Source: Lautropia sp. (GTDB taxonomy: Bacteria; Pseudomonadota; Gammaproteobacteria; Burkholderiales; Burkholderiaceae_E). From it: 40,461 nt of DNA. The notes beneath the pieces were generated by a model that was given only the letters and a program-made list of their open reading frames with translations, searched no databases and was not told the DNA's origin. How positions within the stretch are numbered: position 1 is the first letter of the stretch; each line of letters begins with the position of its first letter. The DNA lies in assembly GCA_030532425.1 (NCBI GenBank), contig JAUNLD010000022.1, positions 1 through 40,461 of the forward strand, given 5' to 3'. Positions 9,493 through 17,965 of the stretch are shown piece by piece. The translations under genes and the position numbers were made by a program.

Positions 9493-9966
9493 ATGTCATC
9501 TGGATCCGAACTGAACCCGGTCATCCGGGTACAGACCGAGGATTTCGACCTCGGGGCCGAGCTGCGCCGCCTGCAGCAGCGCACCACCGACAGCGGTGCC
9601 GTCGCCTCCTTCGTCGGCAGCGTGCGCAACCAGAACGAGGGCGACCAGGTTTCAACGCTGACGCTCGAACACTATCCCGGCATGACCGAGCAGTCGCTCA
9701 CAGCCATCTGCCGCCAGGCCGAGGCACGCTGGTCGCTGCTCGATGTCACCATCATCCACCGCGTCGGCACGCTCCAGCCGGGCGAGCAGATCGTGCTGGT
9801 CGCCGTCAGCTCCGCCCACCGCGCTGCCGCCTTCGACGCCTGCCGCTTCATCATGGATTTCCTCAAGACCGAAGCGCCGTTCTGGAAAAAGGAAAGCACC
9901 CCCGACGGCAGCCGCTGGGTCGAGGCGCGGGAGAGTGATGAGGAAGCGGCGCACAGGTGGGGGTAA
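9493..9966 (+). CDS. moaE: Molybdopterin synthase catalytic subunit MoaE
   Basis: A 157-residue protein that, with MoaD, converts precursor Z (cPMP) to molybdopterin. The motifs GAVASFVGSVRN, LEHYPGMTE, HRVGTLQPGEQIVLV and EAPFWKKES (catalytic lysine region) are all present. The start ATG follows a CAGGAG ribosome site at 9477-9482. It closes the mobB-moeA-moaD-moaE cluster. moaA and moaC are not in this window. Immediately after its TAA the base composition drops sharply. Confidence 0.95.
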   Translation: MSSGSELNPVIRVQTEDFDLGAELRRLQQRTTDSGAVASFVGSVRNQNEGDQVSTLTLEHYPGMTEQSLTAICRQAEARWSLLDVTIIHRVGTLQPGEQIVLVAVSSAHRAAAFDACRFIMDFLKTEAPFWKKESTPDGSRWVEARESDEEAAHRWG

Positions 9967-9984
9967 TGCTCTGCTGTTCTGTGG

Positions 9985-10320
9985 TTGAAGGTTCACGATC
10001 ACTTGTTTCTGAAGAATGAAGAGGCTATCGTTAGAAAAATCTGTTTAATAAGGGGTTGGTTTGAACATGGAATGGTTGCCCAAGGTCTTGACTTTGATTT
10101 CAGAGTCAAAGAGTTTGTATGTTTCTATTTTATATCTTCTCTGATTTATTTGTTTGTGCCTGGGTTTTTGTTTGAAATTGAAGGGATTGATGATTTTTGC
10201 TATAAAACCAGGCCATATTCCATCATTTCCCTAATTTTCTCTTATGGATTTCTGGTTTACGATTTTCTTTTCCGTCTGGTGGTGGGTGCGTCGTTTTCAG
10301 AGAGGTTTTTAAAAAAATAA
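9985..10320 (+). CDS. Hypothetical small membrane protein in AT-rich patch
   Basis: An open frame of up to 111 residues with a TTG start and no good ribosome site; an internal in-frame ATG at 10072 would give about 82 residues. Two hydrophobic stretches (around FISSLIYLFVPGFLF and SIISLIFSYGFLVY) suggest two membrane passes. The DNA is far richer in A and T than the neighbouring moa genes, which points to recent acquisition. It continues in the same reading frame as moaE after the moaE stop, so it could be a remnant of something larger. I do not recognise it, and whether it is expressed is uncertain. Confidence 0.35.
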   Translation: MKVHDHLFLKNEEAIVRKICLIRGWFEHGMVAQGLDFDFRVKEFVCFYFISSLIYLFVPGFLFEIEGIDDFCYKTRPYSIISLIFSYGFLVYDFLFRLVVGASFSERFLKK

Positions 10321-10334
10321 AACATAAAAATATC

Positions 10335-10660
10335 ATGATCGCCCTCAATAGAGATCAGATTCTTTTTGTCAGAGAGTTTTTCATACAGGGTAAGTCTTCT
10401 ATCTGGATAAAATCAAGCGACAATGATTTGTTTGTTGATGATTTAAAAGAAAAGGGGGGGTTGTGACTGTAACAGGAGCTTCTAGCCAAATTCCTGGTCG
10501 TCCGTCCCTGTTTCGTTATGAATTGGATTGTTATGCAAAGAATTTTATTAAAAACAATATGGATATTTATTTTGAATGGTTTTCCCCTGATAGTAAGGAA
10601 ATAACTGAACAAAGACCGCGGTACTTGGTGGAAGGGCAGAGGCTGGGCCAGAGTCGTTGA
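10335..10660 (+). pseudogene. Hypothetical gene interrupted at a G7 tract
   Basis: Two short frames abut here. The first starts at ATG 10335 and gives 43 residues (MIALNRDQILFVREF...), ending at TGA 10464-10466. The second can start at GTG 10463 (GTGA overlap) and gives 65 residues (TVTGASSQIPGRPSLFRYEL...). The switch falls at a run of seven G (10454-10460). With one more G the two frames join into a single protein of about 109 residues without a stop. So this is a frameshifted gene, a phase-variable gene in the off state, or a sequencing slip; less likely it is two coupled small genes. The product is not recognised. Codon use is AT-rich like the preceding frame. Confidence 0.45.
10454..10460 (+). 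repeat. Homopolymeric G7 tract inside a coding region
   Basis: Seven consecutive G inside an AT-rich reading frame. Such tracts can slip during replication and switch genes on and off in some Betaproteobacteria (for example Neisseria). Here the tract marks exactly where the reading frame of the 10335-10660 gene is lost. Confidence 0.6.
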
Positions 10661-10675
10661 AACACCTTTGTCTTG

Positions 10676-11008
10676 TTACGTCACCAGCGGTGCCAGCCGC
10701 GCCAGCACCTCATCCATGACCCAGTCGGGCACCCGTTCCTTCTTCCGGCCGTGGCGGGCCCGCAGATCCAGCGCCCTGATCTGATCGCAACGAACCACAC
10801 CCGTGGTGTCGGTGCCGGCGCCCATCAGTGAGACGCTGAAGCCCGCTGTGCGGGCAAAGTTGCCGCCGCTCGTGATGGGCAGCACCAGCGGTGTGCCCGT
10901 CAGGCGATTGAAGGCTGCCGGTGAGACGACCAGAACCGGGCGTGTGCCTTGCTGTTCGTGGCCCGATGTGGGGTCGAGCGAAACGATATAGATGTCACCA
11001 CGGTCCAT
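10676..11008 (-). CDS. chpB: ChpB/MazF family mRNA interferase toxin
   Basis: A toxin of the PemK/MazF fold, 110 residues from the ATG at 11008 (a GTG one codon earlier is possible). The motifs RGDIYIVSLDPTSGHEQQG, RPVLVVS, PITSGGNFAR and GVVRCDQIRALDLRAR resemble E. coli ChpB more than MazF. Members cleave mRNA at short sequences to arrest translation. The start codon overlaps the antitoxin stop (TGATG), the usual tight coupling. It sits at the edge of an AT-rich foreign patch, but its own composition is like the host, so it may be long resident. Confidence 0.9.
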   Translation of the reverse strand: MDRGDIYIVSLDPTSGHEQQGTRPVLVVSPAAFNRLTGTPLVLPITSGGNFARTAGFSVSLMGAGTDTTGVVRCDQIRALDLRARHGRKKERVPDWVMDEVLARLAPLVT

Positions 11009-11262
11009 CACAGCAGCTCGTTGCCGACCGGGCCGTTGTCGAGCCAGGCACGATCTTCGTCGGTTGCCGGTGCGGCGGCGTCATATTGCTGCAGCAGTTC
11101 TTCCAGTGTGTACCGGGGGCGGGCAGGCTTCACGACCAAGGTGCCCTGATCGACGCTGAGATCGACCGAGGTGCCTGCCTGCAGTTTCAGATCGTCCAGC
11201 AGGGCCGGTGGCACGGCCAGCATGACGGAGCCGCCGACCTTGCGCAGTGTGGTGGTATGCAT
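11008..11262 (-). CDS. chpS: ChpS/MazE-like antitoxin (AbrB fold)
   Basis: An 84-residue antitoxin. The N-terminal swapped-hairpin AbrB DNA-binding domain is recognisable (TTLRKVGGSVMLAVPPALL, then LQAGTSVDLSVDQGTLVVKP). The C-terminal half (RYTLEELLQQYD... to NELL) resembles E. coli ChpS and would neutralise the toxin. A promoter with an overlapping inverted repeat lies directly upstream, fitting autoregulation by the toxin-antitoxin complex. Confidence 0.9.
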   Translation of the reverse strand: MHTTTLRKVGGSVMLAVPPALLDDLKLQAGTSVDLSVDQGTLVVKPARPRYTLEELLQQYDAAAPATDEDRAWLDNGPVGNELL

Positions 11263-11280
11263 GATCCGGTTCCTTGAAAA

Positions 11281-11317
11281 TTATATCTAAGTATAACTTT
11301 CAGGCAGGTTCCGTCAA
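11281..11317 (-). promoter_or_regulatory. Promoter and probable operator of chpSB
   Basis: On the minus strand TTGACG (11312-11317) and TATACT (11290-11295) are 16 bases apart, a good sigma-70 pair just ahead of chpS. The inverted repeat TTATA-N6-TATAA (11281-11296) overlaps the -10 element, as expected for an AbrB-type autorepressor site. The repeat is seen directly; the operator role is inferred. Confidence 0.55.
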
Positions 11318-11408
11318 GCTGTTTCGGGTTGACAGCCATGTTGGGTGGAAAGCCGCCTTGGAAAGCTGGTTTTGACAACCAGCGGCGACTGACTTCACTG
11401 CCAAACTG

Positions 11409-12941
11409 CTACAGCAGGGGCGCTGCCAGCCGGGCCAGGCTGGCTACCAGCCGCTGGCTGAAGCTGTCAGGCTGGTAGTCGGGATGCAGCTGCGTGGAGG
11501 ATTCCAGATCCTTCAGGAACTGGCTGGCCATCGCGGCGGTGGTCGGCTGGTCGTAGATGGCGGCCATCACCTCGAAGTTGAGGCGGAAGCTGCGGTTGTC
11601 CATGTTGGCGGTGCCGATCACCGACAGCTCGTCGTCGACGACCATCGTCTTGGCATGGATGAAGCGTGGCACATAGGCGTAGACCCTGACCCGCTTGAGC
11701 AGGGCTTCCTCGACGAAGGTTGAAGCTGCCAGACCGGTCAGCAGCTGGTCGGACTCCATCGGCACCAGCAGCCGCACATCCACCCCCCGTGCCGCCGCCG
11801 TGGTCATGGCCATCAGGATGGCCTCGTCCGGCACGAAGTAGGGGGTGGTCACCCAGATGCGATAGCGGGCCGAGGCCATCGCCGTGAACAGGAAGCGGTG
11901 GATGGCCGATTCGTTGCGATCCGGGCCGGAGTCGATGACCTGCACCCAGGTCTGACCGACATCGACACTTTCTTCTGCCGGCGGCAGCGGGAACCAGGCC
12001 TGGATGTCCTGCGGCGTGGTCAGTGCCTTGTCCAGCCGGGCCAGCTGCCCCGAGCGGGCGCCGGCATACAGCCAGTCTTCCAGGAACAGCCGTTGCAGGT
12101 CCATCGTCGCGGTACCGCTGACGGCCAGATGGGTGTCGCGCCAGGCCTCGCTGCCGCTTTCGGCCGCCGATTCGACCTGATCGATGTTGATGCCACCGGT
12201 GAAGCCATGCAGGCCATCGACGACGACGATCTTCCGGTGGGTGCGGAAGTTGACCATGCTCGGCCGGAACGGCACCAGCCGGGGGGGGTTGAAGACCCGC
12301 ACCTCGCCGCCGGCATCCAGCAGCGGCTGCCAGAAGCGGGGGCCACGGCAGCGCGGTGAGCCGACGGCATCGACCAGCATCCGCACCTTGACGCCGGCCC
12401 GTGCCTTGTCGGCCAGCAGGTCGCGCCAGCGGGTGCCGATCGCATCCGGTTCGAAAATGTAGTACTCCAGGTGGATGTGGTGGCGGGCTGCCTGCATCGC
12501 GGCCTCGATGGCGGTGTAGGTGGCATCACCGTCGATCAGCACCTTCACCGTCTGTCCGGAGCGCGGCGGCGGGCAGCCGGCTTCCATCGCCACCCGTGCC
12601 TGGGCACGCAGCCAGTGGCGGTTGGCCAGGGTCTCGGGCAGGCGCTGCTGCTGGCGGGGATGTCCGTGCCGTGCGGCCAGATGGCGGGCCAGCTCGCGGC
12701 GGATGTTGCGCCGCTTGAGCTTGCGCGGACCAAACAGGAAGTAGAAGGCCACGCTGAGCACCGGCAGCGCGATGAAACCGAAGATCCACGACAGCGTGGC
12801 CGTGGGTGGGCGGCGCTGGCCCAGCATGAAGATGATGCTGATGATGATCCACAACGCATACAGCATCGCCCAGACGGCGCTGGGGATGCTGTGCCACAGG
12901 GACTGGATGCCCTGAAAAATGGTGTGCAGGGAGGCGATCAC
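11409..12941 (-). CDS. cls: Cardiolipin synthase (ClsA-type, phospholipase D family)
   Basis: A membrane enzyme joining two phosphatidylglycerol molecules into cardiolipin. There are two N-terminal membrane helices (WAMLYALWIIISIIFML; GFIALPVLSVAFYFLFGP) and two HKD catalytic motifs (HRKIVVVDG in the middle, HAKTMVVDD near the C-terminus), then GTANMDNRSF. From the GTG at 12941 it is 510 residues, close to ClsA (486). Another GTG at 12998 would add 19 residues but would overlap the clpB promoter. The frame stays open far upstream, antisense to clpB; that part is not coding for this protein. It is divergent from clpB. Confidence 0.93.
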   Translation of the reverse strand: MIASLHTIFQGIQSLWHSIPSAVWAMLYALWIIISIIFMLGQRRPPTATLSWIFGFIALPVLSVAFYFLFGPRKLKRRNIRRELARHLAARHGHPRQQQRLPETLANRHWLRAQARVAMEAGCPPPRSGQTVKVLIDGDATYTAIEAAMQAARHHIHLEYYIFEPDAIGTRWRDLLADKARAGVKVRMLVDAVGSPRCRGPRFWQPLLDAGGEVRVFNPPRLVPFRPSMVNFRTHRKIVVVDGLHGFTGGINIDQVESAAESGSEAWRDTHLAVSGTATMDLQRLFLEDWLYAGARSGQLARLDKALTTPQDIQAWFPLPPAEESVDVGQTWVQVIDSGPDRNESAIHRFLFTAMASARYRIWVTTPYFVPDEAILMAMTTAAARGVDVRLLVPMESDQLLTGLAASTFVEEALLKRVRVYAYVPRFIHAKTMVVDDELSVIGTANMDNRSFRLNFEVMAAIYDQPTTAAMASQFLKDLESSTQLHPDYQPDSFSQRLVASLARLAAPLL

Positions 12942-12980
12942 GATGGACAGGCGGGCGCGACGGAATCTTTTGAAAAAAGT

Positions 12981-13008
12981 CTTGAATTCTGGTAACACGC
13001 CCCGATAT
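12981..13008 (+). promoter_or_regulatory. Sigma-32 (heat-shock) promoter of clpB
   Basis: CTTGAA (12981-12986) and CCCCGATAT (13000-13008) are 13 bases apart, close to the RpoH consensus (CTTGAA and CCCCATNT). They lie about 85 bases before the clpB ATG. ClpB is a classical sigma-32 target, so the match is meaningful even with one extra G in the -10 element. Confidence 0.65.
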
Positions 13009-13091
13009 GGGGTGCATTGACGAATCCGGGGCGATGCAGTGTCGCCCACAGGGGATTCTGCCTGATAAGTCCGACACGGATAGAAAGAACA

Positions 13092-15725
<2,634 letters not shown>

Positions 15726-15751
15726 TGTGATGATACATTGATGTTATATAG

Positions 15752-15788
15752 AGCCATGGCACTTGATACGAGTGTCATGGCTTTTTTC
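15752..15788 (+). terminator. Rho-independent terminator of clpB
   Basis: A 12-base stem (15752-15763 with 15771-15782, one G:T pair) with a seven-base loop is followed by a T run (15782-15787). It sits 26 bases after the clpB stop and cleanly separates clpB from the low-GC island. Confidence 0.88.
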
Positions 15789-15809
15789 TTTGTCCAGATA
15801 GGAATTTCT

Positions 15810-15950
15810 GTGAACTTCAAAGAGGTAAAAAACCCTTCATCTGTAGTTGATGAAATTCTTAGAGAGTTAATATCAATAGCGGATACTGATTTTTCTAGAT
15901 CAAAAAACCAGAGATCGAGTGGGATTGGGTACGGCCACAAGCCAGCTTGA
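15810..15950 (+). CDS. Tiny hypothetical ORF after clpB
   Basis: A possible 46-residue product starting GTG (NFKEVKNPSSVVDEILREL...) with AGGAA at 15800-15804 as ribosome site. The frame also extends upstream to an ATG at 15738, but that start lies ahead of the clpB terminator and would put the hairpin inside the gene. The N-terminal half could form an amphipathic helix. It is AT-rich, unlike clpB. I do not recognise it; it may be a remnant of the accessory island. Confidence 0.3.
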   Translation: MNFKEVKNPSSVVDEILRELISIADTDFSRSKNQRSSGIGYGHKPA

Positions 15951-16178
15951 ACCACCTGAAACCCTTACATCTCATCAAAACCGAGGAAACTATGAACAAC
16001 GATGTATAGCTAACCCAGACCATTCCTCTGGACCGCTTTGGGTTTTGGGGCTGAGGCAGAAACGGGAACAAGCTACTATCAACGTCAGGCCGAACAAGCC
16101 TCGGAAACCCGACTCAAACCAACGGGCCTTCTCGATTCCCGGGGCGGTTTCCCATGGATTTACATGAGAATCCACGCT
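15951..16178 (+). other. Intermediate-GC stretch, no firm gene
   Basis: GAGGAAACT precedes an ATG at 15991, a good start signal, but the frame closes after five codons (MNNDV). Overlapping open frames of 60-80 codons exist on both strands here, none with recognisable content. This may be the wreck of a gene, or a leader or small RNA region. Confidence 0.3.
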
Positions 16179-16481
16179 CTAAGCCAAGACAGCCCTACCG
16201 GAAATCGCGATAATTACCTGAAGCGTGACAACGAACACTATTACCCAGATCGGTAGAACAATTTTACCTTGGACAGACAGCCTTCCCAAATACCCTCCTC
16301 CTAATATAATGCCCAAAGATAAAAATAATGAAGAAAAACTGATCCTTCCAAGCCCGTCACCAATCGATTTGGAAATAGAAAGCAAAATCGTATGATAAGC
16401 AAAAATTCCAATCACAACATTTAGCGGAATATACAGACCACCGGGTGGCGAAACTTTTTCTCGTTTGATGTGATGGCTCAT
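16179..16481 (-). CDS. Small hydrophobic membrane protein, possible bacteriocin immunity
   Basis: A 100-residue protein with three likely membrane segments (around YIPLNVVIGIFAYHTILL, FSSLFLSLGIILGGGYLG and VLPIWVIVFVVTLQVIIAI). A strong GGAGG ribosome site seven bases before the ATG supports translation. The ATG overlaps the stop (ATGA) of a short open frame upstream that ends SSGGIS, suggesting coupling to something now decayed. It lies downstream of, and on the same strand as, the bacteriocin-like pseudogene. Small multi-pass proteins in that position are often immunity proteins, but no sequence feature proves this. Confidence 0.55.
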   Translation of the reverse strand: MSHHIKREKVSPPGGLYIPLNVVIGIFAYHTILLSISKSIGDGLGRISFSSLFLSLGIILGGGYLGRLSVQGKIVLPIWVIVFVVTLQVIIAISGRAVLA

Positions 16482-16530
16482 GAAATACCTCCGCTTGATC
16501 TAATGTTCAAGTAAGCACGAATTCCCCCTG

Positions 16531-16564
16531 CCCAAGCCATCTGTCGCATGACTTCAGGCTTGGG
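16531..16564. other. Perfect 8-bp hairpin upstream of the membrane ORF
   Basis: CCCAAGCC (16531-16538) pairs exactly with GGCTTGGG (16557-16564) around an 18-base loop. No T run follows on either strand, so it is not a simple terminator. A nine-base word from its loop boundary (CATCTGTCG) recurs near 16608. The role is unknown. Confidence 0.4.
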
Positions 16565-16716
16565 AGGGTGAAAATTTTGCAAGACTGCGGGCGTACCCTT
16601 CTAAGCATCTGTCGACACCCAAACAGCCTGCTAGATGGAGATGCGTACCGCCAGCCTATTTGCCATCACCCGCTCAACCCTAATGTGCTTAATTTGCGCC
16701 GTCAGACATCGCGGAA

Positions 16717-16952
16717 TCATACATCGCCCCCCGCGTAGTATCCTGCTGCAGCGCCTACCGCAGCACCAGCGACAACACCGATAGGTCCCATAAAGGCGCC
16801 AATTCTCCTCCCCATCATGGCCCCAGCGCGTGCACCAGCCCATCCTCCTGCTGCGGCCCCACTTGCAACCCAGTACCCGCAGTAGCAACAGCAGCGTCCC
16901 CCCTATCAGCTCCGCTTACCATTGCGATTTCCTTGTTCGTCAAATTTCTCAT
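16717..16952 (-). pseudogene. Frameshifted bacteriocin-like gene (double-glycine-type leader)
   Basis: From ATG 16952 the frame reads MRNLTNKEIAMVSGA, a typical leader of class II bacteriocins cut after Gly-Gly/Gly-Ala, then an Ala-rich start. It ends as an out-of-frame tail at 16815 (45 residues). In the -1 frame, starting right after stops near the leader end, the DNA encodes GYWVASGAAAGGWAGARAG followed by IGAFMGPIGVVAGAA and AAAGYYAGGDV, ending at TGA 16717. That is a glycine-zipper core as in two-peptide bacteriocins. One extra base between 16903 and about 16875 would join leader and core into a precursor of about 78 residues. A G6 run (16898-16903) is one candidate site. Whether this is mutation, slippage or sequencing error cannot be decided here. 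Confidence 0.6.
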
Positions 16953-17029
16953 AGCTTCTCGTCACCCCTAGTTGGTTAGATAGTCCGGTGAACATGTTAC
17001 GGGTCAGCGCGAGGGGCAACAGGAGTATC

Positions 17030-17056
17030 TGTAATGACCCACCAGAACCTGCACAG
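17030..17056 (+). repeat. IS left terminal inverted repeat
   Basis: It starts TGTAATGACCCACCAGAA and continues through CCTGCACAG. It matches the inverted right end (17938-17965) with two substitutions and one single-base gap. Confidence 0.8.
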
Positions 17057-17057
17057 T

Positions 17058-17910
17058 TCAGGCCGCTAAAGTGTAAGCTTGAGCGGGGGTCTTCATGGCC
17101 AGCGCTGTGTAGCTGCGGCTGGTGAACACCAGGCCGTTGTCCGAGCGCAGCAGAAACGGTGTCGGCACGCGGCCCAGGCAGCCAAAGCGCGCAATCAATG
17201 CCTGTTCCAGCGCCGCCTCCGGCGTGCGTGAGCGGGCGCTGCGCGACAGGTGCCAGCCCAGAATCTCGCGGCTGTGGCAGTCGATCACCAGGGTCAGCGT
17301 CGCCCAGCCATCCTTGCCGCTCCAGATGCGGCACAGGTCCGTGGCCCAGCGCTCATCGGGTCTGGAGGCCACCGGGGGCAGTGCCTGAATCCGGGGCCGA
17401 AATCCCACGGGACGCTTGCGCACCTGCCAGCCCTTGAGCTGGAAGATGCGCTGCACCGTGTTCTTGTTCATGCCCAGCAGCCACGCCACCGTGCGGTATC
17501 CAGAGGACGGGTTTTCCTCGATCATGGCCTTGACCGGCTCGACCAGCGCCTTGCGAAGCCTGGGAGCTGCCTTCCTGACGGGGCGGTAGTAGACGGTGCG
17601 CCGCGGCACCCCAAACCAGCGGCACAGCTTGCTGATCGGTACGTGGCGCCAGCATCGCTTCGCCATACGCCTCCTGCAGCTCCTTGAGCTGGCGCTCGTA
17701 CTGGCTGCGCAGGTCTTGCGGGTTGGCCTTCAGGGCGTTCTCCATGCCCCGCTTGCCTTCTTCAATCCAGGCTTCGATCTCGGATGGCGGTACATCGTGT
17801 GCCCGGCTGGCCTCGGCCACCGTGGTCTTGCCCTGGATGATCTCCAGAATCAGCGCGATCTTGCGCCGCACCGTCCAGCGCTTGATCTCTTCGTTCATCA
17901 ACATGCTCAT
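17058..17910 (-). pseudogene. Decayed IS3-family transposase (orfA-orfB)
   Basis: orfA starts at ATG 17910 with an N-terminal helix-turn-helix part (MNEEIKRWTVRRKIALILE, then KTTVAEASRAHDVPPSEIE) and runs to LQEAYGEAML near 17660. There a deletion removes the orfA end and the orfB start and shifts frame. orfB resumes with PISKLCRWFGVPRRTVYY and holds catalytic DDE residues in WATDLCRIW and RSDNGLVFTSRSY. After SYTAL it jumps directly to MKTPAQAYTLAA, the family C-terminus. About 80 residues including the catalytic Glu are missing; the joint contains GCGCTGG (17099-17105), a likely short repeat for the deletion. The full-length comparison is from memory of the family. Confidence 0.82.
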
Positions 17911-17937
17911 CGGGCGCAGGCCTCGTAACACTAACAC

Positions 17938-17965
17938 CTGAGCAGGTTTCTAGTGGGTCATTACA
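17938..17965 (-). repeat. IS right terminal inverted repeat
   Basis: Read on the minus strand it starts TGTAATGACCCACTAGAA and continues through CCTGCTCAG. Its first bases supply the TAA stop (17961-17963) of the adhesin frame. Confidence 0.8.

Larger units (their letters stand above)
17030..17965 (-). mobile_element. IS3-family element, internally deleted, ends intact
   Basis: A 936-base element bounded by inverted repeats beginning TGTAATGACCCAC at both ends (17030 and, inverted, 17965), with TG...CA termini as usual for IS3. It carries orfA- and orfB-like parts of an IS3 transposase that have lost internal segments, so it cannot move by itself but could be moved in trans. The five bases flanking each end (GTATC and GATGC) do not match, so no target duplication is visible. 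This suggests an adjacent deletion or rearrangement. It abuts the 3' end of the adhesin gene and reads in the same direction. Confidence 0.8.

Noticed and set aside
16038-16256. 72-codon plus-strand frame with TTG start
   Set aside because: It overlaps the end of the membrane protein gene on the other strand and has no ribosome site or recognised content.
16631-16888. 85-codon minus-strand frame rich in Cys, Arg and Trp
   Set aside because: It is the wrong frame of the bacteriocin-like region. The neighbouring frame gives a coherent glycine-zipper peptide.
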